Assembly (NCBI GenBank): GCA_964583765.1
Contig: CAZOWW010000122.1
Span: 1 to 16,484 of the forward strand
Direction: 5' to 3'
DNA from: CAZOWW01 sp964583765
GTDB taxonomy: Bacteria > Actinomycetota > Actinomycetes > Actinomycetales > Kineosporiaceae
Length of the DNA: 16,484 nucleotides
In this document: piece by piece, positions 1 to 7,123 of the stretch
Position numbering within the stretch: the first letter of the stretch is position 1
Layout of the letters: every line of letters begins with the position of its first letter
The notes under the pieces: generated by a model
Told to the model about the DNA's origin: nothing
Databases searched by the model: none
The model's input: the letters and a program-made list of their open reading frames with translations, nothing else
Made by a program: the position numbers and the translations under genes

Positions 1-116
1 ACACCACCGACATGTCACGCTGGCGACCTGACCGCATGCACAGCGTTCGCTCGACGCCTACTCTCGTCCCACCACGTCAGATGATCACTCTTGCTCCTGG
101 GGGCATCGTGATCTCC
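1..116. other. non-coding stretch downstream of int; possible att region
   Basis: No gene is supported here. In AICEs the attachment site normally lies next to the 3' end of int, so the attP or attL core may be in this stretch or just outside the window. No tRNA 3' end is recognisable. The only structure seen is a short inverted pair, GATCAC at 83-88 and GTGATC at 108-113, which is too weak to call a terminator. The att role is inference from family layout only. Confidence 0.25.
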
Positions 117-1271
117 CTACTTGCCGAAGATTCGATTCATGGCGATAGCGCCGGTTTGTACGACCGGGCGAATCTGCTTGCGGTAGACAAGTTCCGTGAC
201 AGCCGTGCTGCTGTGGCCTACTAGGCGGGAGATCTCCTCTAACGAGACACCGCCGTCCGAGAGCAGCGAGACGAAGCTGTGACGCAGCTCTCTCGGAGTC
301 CACTCCTCCGGGTCGAGTCCTTCGATGTCCTTGATTGCGACCCGGACGTCGCGTCTGACATGCGAGGGATCGAGCGGAGTACCCACTTTCGAGGTGAACA
401 CCAATCCATGCTCCTTCCACCTGTCTCCCGCAATCTCACGTTCCTCCACTTGGCTCTGGCGCTGCCATTCCAGCGCATCGATGCATCGCCGTGGCAGCGC
501 CAGCGTCCGACGCGACTTCTTGGTCTTGGTGTCCCCTCCCGCTCGCACTGAGCGCCACACGGCCACATGCGGGGGCACGGGTGGATCAGCGTCAGCGTTC
601 CCTGTCAGGAATACGTCGTCCCACGTGAGCGCGCGCAGTTCCTCGGTTCGCGCTCCCGTCAGTAGGGACATGACGATATAGGCACGCATTCTGTTGGCTT
701 CTGCGCCGACGAGCACAGCTTCAGCCTGGGCAAGTGTGAGCGCCTTGGATGGCCTGCCCGGTTGTCCCTGCGGCACGGCGCATAGTGTCACCACGTTGCG
801 CTTGACTTTGTCACGGGCCATGGCCCGCCTGATTGCACGGTTGAGACAAGAGTGAAGACTTTGGAGGGTACGGGTACTCAAGGTCTTCGCCTTCTCGGCC
901 AACCACTTGTCCACGTCATCTGCGCTGAGATCCCGGAGCTTCCTCGCCCCAAGACCTGGAATCACATGAATTCGACAGAGAATTTCGTTAGTGGTGACAG
1001 TGGACGCGCTCCGACTGTTCAACCCGTAGTTTAGCCAGTCACTCACGGCGTGAGCCACAGTGTATCCGTCCGGAGCAATGGCAAGCCCGTCCCCGTAGTC
1101 ACGCAGGATTTCCTTGAGCTTGCCCTTGGCCTCCGTCTTGGTCCTGCCACTGCCTCGCTTGACGATCCGCTTTCCTGCCGGATCGAACCCCAGGCTGGCA
1201 GTGGCTATCCAACGTTGACGGCGCTCGTCCCAATGCAGGCCGCCGTCTCCTCGACTGCGTCTCTTCGTCAT
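117..1271 (-). CDS. int: tyrosine recombinase, element integrase
   Basis: Site-specific recombinase of 384 aa, expected to integrate and, with Xis, excise the element. The N-terminal part (about residues 10-60) looks like the Arm-DNA-binding domain, with the WIATASLGFDPAGKR pattern typical of actinobacterial and phage integrases. It is followed by a SAM-like core-binding domain (about 70-165) and the catalytic domain (about 175-384). Visible catalytic residues are Arg208 in TGARTEELRALTW, Arg330 in PRELRHSF, His353 in LVGHSS and Tyr363 in ELVYRKQ. The usual first His of the HxxR box is Arg327 here, as I recall for many integrases of this subgroup. The frame stays open far upstream, but the ATG at 1271 is chosen because its A is shared with the TGA of xis (TGATG), a translational coupling. 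The stop is TAG at 117-119. Family assignment is certain; the target site is unknown. Confidence 0.95.
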   Translation of the reverse strand: MTKRRSRGDGGLHWDERRQRWIATASLGFDPAGKRIVKRGSGRTKTEAKGKLKEILRDYGDGLAIAPDGYTVAHAVSDWLNYGLNSRSASTVTTNEILCRIHVIPGLGARKLRDLSADDVDKWLAEKAKTLSTRTLQSLHSCLNRAIRRAMARDKVKRNVVTLCAVPQGQPGRPSKALTLAQAEAVLVGAEANRMRAYIVMSLLTGARTEELRALTWDDVFLTGNADADPPVPPHVAVWRSVRAGGDTKTKKSRRTLALPRRCIDALEWQRQSQVEEREIAGDRWKEHGLVFTSKVGTPLDPSHVRRDVRVAIKDIEGLDPEEWTPRELRHSFVSLLSDGGVSLEEISRLVGHSSTAVTELVYRKQIRPVVQTGAIAMNRIFGK

Positions 1272-1516
1272 CAGGCGGCCTCCCGCTCCAGCAGGGCGAT
1301 GTAATCCCTGATGGCGGAAACCGGAATGAGTCTGGTTCGACCTTCCTTCACAGAGTGAAGCCGTCCGGTTCGCATGAGATCGAATACGACGCTGCGGCTC
1401 AGACTCAACACCTGAGCGGCGTCCGCAACTCGATACAGCAGCGGAGCGTCGGCACGGTGGTTCGAGATCCGGGTGAGTGGACTTGACAGATTCTCGGATG
1501 GGTGGCGGGCAGCCAA
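1271..1516 (-). CDS. xis: excisionase-like helix-turn-helix protein
   Basis: Small DNA-binding protein of 81 aa, probably the recombination directionality factor that works with Int in excision. Residues about 27-72 form a MerR/HTH_17-type winged helix, with YRVADAAQVLSLSRSVVFDLM followed by RTGRLHSVKEGRTRLIPVSAI, the form seen in AICE Xis proteins. The frame is open to 1861, but the upstream part is Pro/Gly/Thr-rich, unlike a protein, and overlaps the repeats. I chose the TTG at 1516 because GGAGG lies 9 nt before it on the minus strand; no ATG or GTG lies in the useful stretch. The stop overlaps the int start by one base, so the two are co-translated. Function is inferred from fold and position. 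Confidence 0.85.
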   Translation of the reverse strand: MAARHPSENLSSPLTRISNHRADAPLLYRVADAAQVLSLSRSVVFDLMRTGRLHSVKEGRTRLIPVSAIRDYIALLEREAA

Positions 1517-1525
1517 GGGGCGGTT

Positions 1526-1530
1526 CCTCC
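1526..1530 (-). promoter_or_regulatory. Shine-Dalgarno site that fixes the TTG start of xis
   Basis: On the minus strand GGAGG is followed by nine bases and then TTG at 1516. It is the only good ribosome-binding site in the xis frame between the repeats and the HTH domain, so it decides the start. Confidence 0.65.
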
Positions 1531-1627
1531 GGTAGTCGGTGACTGGCGAGCGATCGTGGCTCCGCTCGTCGCGGTGAGTGACAGTCGTAGAATCCTGGGA
1601 GTTTCCTGGGCATTGGTTCGTGGGTGG

Positions 1628-1654
1628 AGCCGTACCAGCCGTACCAGCCGTACC
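1628..1654. repeat. three tandem 9-bp repeats AGCCGTACC
   Basis: Three perfect head-to-tail copies of AGCCGTACC fill 1628-1654, in the gap between rep and xis. One base apart from this unit is AGCCGTCCC (GGGACGGCT on the other strand), which recurs at 1692-1748 and 1794-1802. The array is therefore part of a larger family of AGCCGTMCC sites. Spacing close to one helical turn is usual for iterons or cooperative operator sites. A protein-binding role is inference. Confidence 0.7.
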
Positions 1655-1687
1655 GTTCGGGCGTTTCTGCTGTTCAGGGGCATAGTC

Positions 1688-1751
1688 GGCTGGGACGGCT
1701 TGAATGGGTGGGACGGCTTGAGCCGTCCCGGGGCAACAAGCCGTCCCAGCC
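1688..1751. repeat. nested inverted repeats built from GGGACGGCT
   Basis: A perfect 15-bp inverted pair, GGCTGGGACGGCTTG at 1688-1702 and its complement at 1737-1751, encloses a second perfect pair, GGGACGGCT at 1710-1718 and AGCCGTCCC at 1721-1729, with only TG between. Further GGGACGG units follow at 1794-1802 and 1804-1810 inside the 3' end of rep. In RNA the structure could fold as a terminator after rep or an attenuator before xis; in DNA it looks like an iteron or operator cluster. The repeats are certain, the role is not. Confidence 0.7.
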
Positions 1752-1772
1752 ATTCGGCCGATTGACCTGCGG

Positions 1773-3026
1773 TTACCGGACTTGGGACGCCCTGGGACGG
1801 CTGGGACGGGCCGGGGGCGCGAACGGCACGACCGCGAGCAGCGACGGCACCATCCCGTCACTCTCGGTTTCGAACAAGGTGTCGTCCTTGGAGCAGTAGC
1901 GCTCCCAGGCGTCGGTGAAGTCCTCGCGCCGGTAGCCCTTGGCCTGTCCAGTGCTGGTGCCCAAGGAGGGCCAGGCGGCCGGAGGGAACCGCAGGTTCCG
2001 TGAGGTGATGTCGTACTCGCGCAGGATCGCGCCGAGCTTCATGGCGGTCAGGCCGTCGGGGCGGCCTCCCCAGGTGGCCCACGGTGCTTCGGGGTCGGCT
2101 TTGAGGCGGGCGAGGAGTTCCTCGGTGGGGATCTCGGCGCTAGACCCGAACGCGCGGCGGCAGTCGGCCAGCAGCCGCACGGTGGCGGGGGTGTCGGTGG
2201 TCGCGGCGTGCTCGGCGGTGAGCACCAGGGCGGCGGAGCGGGCCCGGTCGGGCCAGGTGCCACCCGCGGCGTCGGCGATGGCGATCAGGGGCTCCCAGGT
2301 GTCGGCGGCGCGGTCCTCCAGGGGCATGTCCGGAGTGGCTTCCTCCAGGGCGTTCGCCTGGGCCCGGACCCATGCGTGCAGGGTCCGGGCGAGTTGGGCG
2401 AGGGCGGGAGCGTCGCGCCGGTAGCGGTAGGGGTGGACGACCTCCCCGGGTGCGCGGCGGCGCATGCGGATGACCACGGCGCGGTCTTCGATGGTGTCGG
2501 GCATGGCCCCGATACCGGCGAGTGCGGCCATGGCGAACGTGGCGATCTTCTCCACGGTCTGGGTGGCCGCGTTGTAGCGCAGGGCGGGCCGGTTGCGCTG
2601 GTGCCCGGCGTTGAGCAGGCCGCGCAGGTCCTCGTTGGCGTCGGCGGCTTTCGGGCCGAAGATCGTGTCGGACTCGTCGATCAGCAGGGTCGGTGGGTCG
2701 TCGGTGCCAATGGATCGGTAGATCGCTGCGGGTGAGGCGTTCACAGTGATCAGGGCCTGCCAGCACAGGGCCTCGATCAGGTCCAGCAGTCTGGACTTTC
2801 CGCAGCGCTTCTCCGGGGCTCGGATGACCAGGCGGGGTGCGCACGCCCAGCACAGTTGAGCGTGGGTGGCGGCGATCCAGAGCACGACCGCATCGGCCGC
2901 CGCATCGGTGGGAAGGACCACGAACCGCAGCAGGGTCGCGCGGATCGCGTCCAGGATCCGTGCTCCGTCAAGAGTGCCTGGGATGGGTTGAGCGGCGATC
3001 GGAGGACCTCCGGGGGATGCGTTCAC
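1773..3026 (-). CDS. DUF3631-type P-loop NTPase, probable replication protein
   Basis: Protein of 417 aa matching the DUF3631 family of actinobacterial mobile elements, which resembles replicative helicases or primase-linked ATPases. Walker A is APEKRCGKSRLL (residues 70-81) and Walker B is TLLIDESDT (113-121). A likely sensor or arginine region is DTIEDRAVVIRMRRR near 177-191. The C-terminus has the family pattern LRFPPAAWPSLG then KGYRREDFTDAWERY. The frame is open to 3815, but the GTG at 3026 is chosen because it overlaps the stop of the preceding gene in the tetranucleotide GTGA and follows GGGAGG. It is translationally coupled to the DnaB-N-like gene, so the two products probably work together on element DNA, as a helicase loader or initiator pair. 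The replication role is inference from family and position. Confidence 0.85.
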   Translation of the reverse strand: MNASPGGPPIAAQPIPGTLDGARILDAIRATLLRFVVLPTDAAADAVVLWIAATHAQLCWACAPRLVIRAPEKRCGKSRLLDLIEALCWQALITVNASPAAIYRSIGTDDPPTLLIDESDTIFGPKAADANEDLRGLLNAGHQRNRPALRYNAATQTVEKIATFAMAALAGIGAMPDTIEDRAVVIRMRRRAPGEVVHPYRYRRDAPALAQLARTLHAWVRAQANALEEATPDMPLEDRAADTWEPLIAIADAAGGTWPDRARSAALVLTAEHAATTDTPATVRLLADCRRAFGSSAEIPTEELLARLKADPEAPWATWGGRPDGLTAMKLGAILREYDITSRNLRFPPAAWPSLGTSTGQAKGYRREDFTDAWERYCSKDDTLFETESDGMVPSLLAVVPFAPPARPSRPRASQVR

Positions 3027-3661
3027 GCGGCCTCCCAGTCGGAGCGGTGTGCCCCGGCGGAGGTGGCCAGGTACTGGGCGGGTGCCTGGGCCAGGCGGGC
3101 GAGCTGGGCGCCCAGCGTCCGCGTGCCCTCGACGAGCACGGCGTGCAGGTCGACCAGGGATCCGCGGGTAGCTGCCTGGTGGAGTCGACGAGCGTGCGCG
3201 TCGGCCTCGCGGCGGATCCGGGCGTGGATCAGGGCCCGGTGTACCGCGGGGGCGGCCTGGGGCACGCAAGCGTGGTGCAGGGCGGTCGCCAGGCGGATGG
3301 GCCAGGTGCCGGGGTTGTGGTCCTGGGCCCCTGCCGCGTGCAGGCCCGCGAGGACGACGGCCGGTTCGGGCAGGCCCGGCACTTGGTCGAGCACGCCCAG
3401 GATTGCGGCGTGCACGTGGCGGTTGAGGGTGTCGGCGAAGTCGCCGTCGTTGGTGCCGTCCAGGATCTGGGCGGCGTGGCTGGGGAAGGTCATCGCGGCG
3501 CCCAGCAGCGCGTACTCGGCGAGCGGGGCGACCAACAGCGTCGGTGTCGTGGGCAGGCCGACCGGTCTGGGAACCGGCGCGGTCGGTGGCGGTGCGGGCC
3601 GATGACGGCCCGGTGAGCGGTGGGAAACGGTCAGGGATGGTTCGGGGTAGCGCGGGGGCAT
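3023..3661 (-). CDS. DnaB N-terminal-domain-like protein, replication module
   Basis: Protein of 212 aa. After a Pro-rich N-terminus (1-45), residues about 46-165 resemble the all-helical N-terminal domain of DnaB-type helicases: LAEYALLGAAMTFPSHA is followed by DFADTLNRHVHAAILGVLDQ and a helix with RALIHARIRREADAHARRL. No helicase core is present; the next gene supplies a P-loop NTPase and starts inside this gene's stop codon. The ATG at 3661 is chosen over earlier in-frame starts because AGGAG stands 8 nt before it on the minus strand. It may act as adaptor between the element's ATPase and the host primase or helicase, which is how the DnaB N-domain works, but this is inference. Confidence 0.75.
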   Translation of the reverse strand: MPPRYPEPSLTVSHRSPGRHRPAPPPTAPVPRPVGLPTTPTLLVAPLAEYALLGAAMTFPSHAAQILDGTNDGDFADTLNRHVHAAILGVLDQVPGLPEPAVVLAGLHAAGAQDHNPGTWPIRLATALHHACVPQAAPAVHRALIHARIRREADAHARRLHQAATRGSLVDLHAVLVEGTRTLGAQLARLAQAPAQYLATSAGAHRSDWEAA

Positions 3662-3843
3662 GTGTGAGCTCCTGAAGCCGTTGGGGAGTGCCCTGGTGCC
3701 GGGGCCGTGGCCGTGCTGAGCACCCGGGCGTGAGCATCTGACGGGCGTCGACCGAGTTCGCCGCATCCGCGCGGGCGCCCGGAGGGCGAGGGTCACCGTC
3801 ACCCATCACGGTCACTCTGTGTGATCGACATGGATGGGGTGGC
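3662..3843. other. upstream region of the replication genes
   Basis: Together with the repeat block that follows, this gap separates tra from the replication genes. A long minus-strand frame crosses it but reads as Pro/Arg-rich, non-protein-like sequence. It probably holds the rep promoter. I see several GTCAC/ATCAC motifs (about 3792-3825) but no clear -35/-10 pair. Confidence 0.35.
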
Positions 3844-4019
3844 GGGGTGATAGCGGCACCGGCGAAGGGGTGTCGCTGGAGGGTTGACCTGGGGTTTTGT
3901 CTCCGGTGTTGGGGCCGCTATCACCCCCTGCTGGTGGGTGTCAGTGCTGGGCAGGGGGTGATAGTGGGGTGATAGCGACCCTGCTATCGATAGCGGGGTC
4001 GGGCGGGGGCGATAGCGGG
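3844..4019. repeat. cluster of CGCTATCACCCC repeats: candidate clt or origin
   Basis: At least six copies of a unit best written GGGGTGATAGCGG lie just 3' of tra: 3844-3856 (plus), 3915-3927 (exact inverse), 3955-3967 and 3966-3978 (tandem, one base changed each), 3983-3994 (perfect 12-bp palindrome GCTATCGATAGC) and 4009-4019 (variant GCGATAGCGGG). In Streptomyces plasmids TraB, an FtsK-like translocase, binds short direct repeats (TRS) in the clt locus through its C-terminal winged helix, and clt lies near tra. The position here fits. The alternatives are replication iterons for the genes starting at 3661, or operators. Confidence 0.75.
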
Positions 4020-4020
4020 C

Positions 4021-6387
4021 TCACTCACCCCGCGCGCGGTCACGCTCGGTGATCGCCGTGAGGATGTGGGTCCGGTCCACTCCCCGGCGGTTCACGAACC
4101 GGCCGGCGATGCGCTTGCCGATCTGGACGGTCTCGACGCCGAACGGGGCCAGGGCGTTGCCCAGGTCGACCGGGGCCCACCCGGTGTAGGTGGCAGGGCG
4201 GTACTGGGCCAGGCGTTCGATCAGGACGTCCGACCACACCCGGGGCTCCCCCGCGGGCATGACCGCGAGCAGATCGTCGAGGATCGTGGGTGCCTGCTCG
4301 GGCTCGGTGGGCTGGTCGTCGATGCCCGCGGCGTGCCCGGACAGCGTCCCGGCCTGCTGGCGCATCGTGCGGGCCCGTTCGGCGATCGCACGGGCCTGGA
4401 CGGCGTCCAGGTAGGTCGTGCGCACGATGACCGGGTCAGCGCCTTCACCGACCAGGTAGCCGATGCCCTTGTCGTTGCGGGCGAACATCGTGGCCCGGAC
4501 TCCGGACTTGTACGCCGAGGTCCCGAGCACCATGTCGTTCTCGGTCTGGCCGGTGACCTTGAGGCAGTACCGCAGGACGGCGTTGGCGGAGATGTCCCGC
4601 GGGATCGACTTCGCGTCCGGGCGCTGGGTCGCCAGGATCACGATGATGCCCACGGCCGGGCCGCGCTTGACCAGGTCGGTGCACAGGGCCACGGCCTCGG
4701 GCCCGTACTCGGGGTGATCGAGCAGGTAGTGGCACTCGTCCAGGGCCACCAGCAGAGCGTGCAGGCCCAGGGTGCGCCGTGCGGCCAGTTCGGGGGTGAC
4801 CTTACCTTCGGGGCATTCCCACTCGCTGAGGGTCCCGAGGGTCTTGTAGCGGCGGGACATCTCCGCTGTCACGGCTCGCAGTCCGTCCAGGACGTACTGG
4901 AGGTCGGGGGTGTCGTACCCGGAGCGGAACCGGTGCGCGGCCAAGCCCAGGGGCCGCAGGTCGGCTCCGCCCTTGAGGTCGTAGACGTGCAGCTCGCTGG
5001 TGGGATCCAAGGCGGCCGCGAGCAGGATCAGGCGCAGGGTGAACGTCTTGCCCATCCGCGGGACGGCCCCGATCAGCATGGACGCGAACATCAGGGTCAG
5101 GAACTGCGGCCGGCCGCGCTGGTCGGTGCCCAGCGGGAACGACTCGAACAGGTTCACTCTGCCCTTGGTCGCCAGGGGCCAGGGCTTGGGGGTCGTCTTG
5201 TGCATGGGCTTGTCCCCCACCCACAGGACCAGCCGTCCGGGGTGCTCGTCGTGGTCGGTCTCTGGCCACACGCACGACAGCGGACGCCGCAGGCCCGAGG
5301 CCAGGCGGTCACGGCGTTCGGCGACGTCCCCGGCAGTCACACCCCCGGGAAGGTTGACGTCGACCCGCCACCCGGGACCGTCACGGTGGACGCCCGGTGC
5401 CACGAACTGCAACTCCCCGAGCTTGAGGCCCTTGTTCAGCTCGGCGATGCCCAAAGACCCGAGCGCGGCGGCGATCAGGTCCATGGTCAGTCGCGGAGCG
5501 GACACGTTCGAGGCCTCGAACGAGGACAGGACCGGCTTGGTCGCGTCCCGGTGCAGCGCCCCCAGCAGAGCCGGCAGGACCATGGTTCCGGCGATCGGCT
5601 GCCACAGCGGCAGGCGCACCCACGCCTGCCACACGCCGATCACCATCGCGGCCAGCAGGACGGCAGCCAGGGCCAAGCGGAACCGGACTCGCTCCTTGTG
5701 CTGCTCGCTGATGCGGTGGAACGCGTGTCCCTCGCTGCCACCCATGCCGGGGCCGAACGCGAGCGTCCGCCGTGCGACCCGGCCGTTGACGTCGGTGGCC
5801 CACTCCCACGACCAGCGGATCACCTTCCCCGTTCCCCGAGGGGAGCGGCGGGCCAGACGCCCCCAGTACGTGGGGATCCGCAGGGTGTGGAACGCAACCA
5901 CGCGGGCGGCGTGGCGGGTGTACTCGCGCACCGCTCCCACGAACGCGTCCCGAGACGACGTCCACCACGGCAGCACCTTGCGGTCTCCCGCGCCCCGCGG
6001 TCGCGGCACCCGCGCCACGGCAGCCGCTGAGGCGGTGTCCGCTCCCGTGTCCTCCGGGTTGTCCGGCTCGGTGTCCGCTTGTGTGTCCGGGGCGGTGTCC
6101 GCCCCCGTGTCCGGCGGTGCGGGTGTTCGATTGGCCAGGCGACGGGTCGCCAGATCGACCACGCGTGCCCTGCGGCTGTCCGCGTCGGTGTCCGGGGGTG
6201 TGTCCGCCCCGGTGTCCTCCTGGGTGTCCGTCGTCGTGCCCTCCTGAATGGAGTCTGGGCCGTCGGTGGCCGGGTCGCGGTCGTCGTCCGTGCGGCGGGT
6301 GTCCTGCTCCGCGGCGTGGGCGTCGCGGTCGTTGTCGTCGTCGTGGTTGTCGGGGTCCTGCGGGTACGGCGGGGCGGCCGTGGGCAT
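4021..6387 (-). CDS. tra: FtsK/SpoIIIE-like conjugative DNA translocase
   Basis: Protein of 788 aa, expected to move double-stranded element DNA between mycelial cells as a membrane-anchored hexamer. Residues 1-125 are acidic and repetitive (DTGADT, DTQADT, DTPPDT). Two hydrophobic segments lie at about 236-257 and 262-278. The motor domain has Walker A GAVPRMGKT (440-448), Walker B ALLVALDE (544-551), YDLKGG (469-474) and ILATQRPDAKSIPRDI (584-599). Residues about 700-788 look like a C-terminal winged helix, with DLGNALAPFG and NRRGVDRTHILTAI, the part that recognises clt repeats in TraB proteins. The ATG at 6387 is chosen because GAGAGGG lies about 9 nt before it; the upstream in-frame sequence is not protein-like. 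It follows the membrane-protein genes in what looks like one transcript. Confidence 0.92.
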   Translation of the reverse strand: MPTAAPPYPQDPDNHDDDNDRDAHAAEQDTRRTDDDRDPATDGPDSIQEGTTTDTQEDTGADTPPDTDADSRRARVVDLATRRLANRTPAPPDTGADTAPDTQADTEPDNPEDTGADTASAAAVARVPRPRGAGDRKVLPWWTSSRDAFVGAVREYTRHAARVVAFHTLRIPTYWGRLARRSPRGTGKVIRWSWEWATDVNGRVARRTLAFGPGMGGSEGHAFHRISEQHKERVRFRLALAAVLLAAMVIGVWQAWVRLPLWQPIAGTMVLPALLGALHRDATKPVLSSFEASNVSAPRLTMDLIAAALGSLGIAELNKGLKLGELQFVAPGVHRDGPGWRVDVNLPGGVTAGDVAERRDRLASGLRRPLSCVWPETDHDEHPGRLVLWVGDKPMHKTTPKPWPLATKGRVNLFESFPLGTDQRGRPQFLTLMFASMLIGAVPRMGKTFTLRLILLAAALDPTSELHVYDLKGGADLRPLGLAAHRFRSGYDTPDLQYVLDGLRAVTAEMSRRYKTLGTLSEWECPEGKVTPELAARRTLGLHALLVALDECHYLLDHPEYGPEAVALCTDLVKRGPAVGIIVILATQRPDAKSIPRDISANAVLRYCLKVTGQTENDMVLGTSAYKSGVRATMFARNDKGIGYLVGEGADPVIVRTTYLDAVQARAIAERARTMRQQAGTLSGHAAGIDDQPTEPEQAPTILDDLLAVMPAGEPRVWSDVLIERLAQYRPATYTGWAPVDLGNALAPFGVETVQIGKRIAGRFVNRRGVDRTHILTAITERDRARGE

Positions 6388-6424
6388 GATGGAGATCCCT
6401 CTCATCTGTGGTGGGAGAACGGAG

Positions 6425-6466
6425 CCGGGGCACGGCGGTAGCTGGCAGGCGTTGGCCGTGCCCCGG
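6425..6466. terminator. 12-bp inverted repeat in the tra leader
   Basis: CCGGGGCACGGC at 6425-6436 and its exact complement at 6455-6466 leave an 18-nt loop. There is no T-run on either side. It sits about 40 nt upstream of the tra start codon, so it may act as an attenuator, partial terminator or mRNA-processing site that sets tra dosage. Confidence 0.5.
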
Positions 6467-6481
6467 ACTCCCAGATCGATC

Positions 6482-6509
6482 CGGCCCGCACCGAATCCGG
6501 TACGGGCCG
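6482..6509. terminator. tight G+C hairpin between the basic protein gene and tra
   Basis: CGGCCCG (6482-6488) pairs with CGGGCCG (6503-6509). Inside it, ACCG (6490-6493) pairs with CGGT (6498-6501) across one C/A mismatch, leaving a 4-nt loop. No T-run follows. With the next hairpin it forms a structured leader of about 85 nt before tra. A role in polarity or attenuation is inferred. Confidence 0.5.
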
Positions 6510-6571
6510 TTGTCGTGGTCGGCGGCGTGGTCGTGGTGCACGTCGTGCGGGTGGGGTCGGGGACCTCGGGG

Positions 6572-7102
6572 TCATCGCTTCGCGTGGGTTCCCGACGGGC
6601 ACTTGCCGCGCCGACGGCAAGGGGTCCCGTCGGCCGTGCGCTCCCCGCACCGACCCGCCCCCGAGGGCTGCGGGCGCGCGACGGGCGTGGTGGGTTCGGT
6701 GCGGGTCTGGACCTGCCCGGTGGGCGAGATGACCAGCGGGCCCGTGCTGCCCTGACCGACGGGGGGACGGTCCTCGGTCGAGGTGCGCGGGGAAGTGCGG
6801 TGTACGGGCTCGCCTCGTACGCCCGCTCGGCGACCGGTTTCCTCAAGGCGGGGTGGTGACTGGCGGCCGGTGGCCGATCGGGTGGGTGTGGGATCGGGTT
6901 CGCCGCACCATGCCCGTCTGGCCGCGTTCATGGCCTCGATCTGAGCAATACGGCGTTCGGCACGCCGGTGGACCCGCCGTGCCTTCTTGGCCTTGCGCTC
7001 ACTGCGGGTGCGGGACTCCAGGGTCAGGCGGCGGGTGCGCAGGGCGAAGGTTCCGCGTCGGGAGTCGAACCGGAACGGTCCCAGCCGCATCGTGAACGGC
7101 AT
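6572..7102 (-). CDS. basic hypothetical protein with C-terminal Cys motif
   Basis: Protein of 176 aa that I do not recognise by name. Residues about 1-60 are very basic and helical (RSERKAKKARRVHRRAERRIAQIEA), the middle is Pro/Thr/Arg-rich and looks disordered, and the end carries CGERTADGTPCRRRGKCPSG. This resembles the small Cys motif CGxxTxxGxPCxxR found in many actinobacterial element and phage proteins, where it may bind zinc. The ATG at 7102 has GGAG 7 nt upstream. It lies between a membrane-protein gene and tra, so a role in transfer or in binding nucleic acid is plausible but not shown. Confidence 0.7.
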   Translation of the reverse strand: MPFTMRLGPFRFDSRRGTFALRTRRLTLESRTRSERKAKKARRVHRRAERRIAQIEAMNAARRAWCGEPDPTPTRSATGRQSPPRLEETGRRAGVRGEPVHRTSPRTSTEDRPPVGQGSTGPLVISPTGQVQTRTEPTTPVARPQPSGAGRCGERTADGTPCRRRGKCPSGTHAKR

Positions 7103-7123
7103 GGCGTCTCTCCTTCCTGGTGG

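Noticed and set aside
1272..1613. N-terminal extension of the integrase frame to 1613
   Set aside because: The extra residues are antisense or off-frame to xis and not protein-like. The ATG at 1271, coupled to the xis stop, gives the normal integrase length.
1628..1654. Short tandem repeats considered as a CRISPR array
   Set aside because: The units are 9 bp with no spacers, and no cas genes are present.
2837..3616. Two overlapping plus-strand frames opposite the replication genes
   Set aside because: Both are shadows of the minus-strand DnaB-N-like and DUF3631 genes and have no domain features.
3027..3815. Upstream extension of the DUF3631 frame
   Set aside because: It overlaps the DnaB-N-like gene in another frame and is Pro/Arg-rich. 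The GTG in the GTGA overlap at 3026 is the better start.
4066..6030. Long plus-strand open frame of 654 codons antisense to tra
   Set aside because: It is the shadow of a G+C-rich gene: Gly/Gln/Arg-rich without domain motifs, whereas the minus frame has a full FtsK motor.
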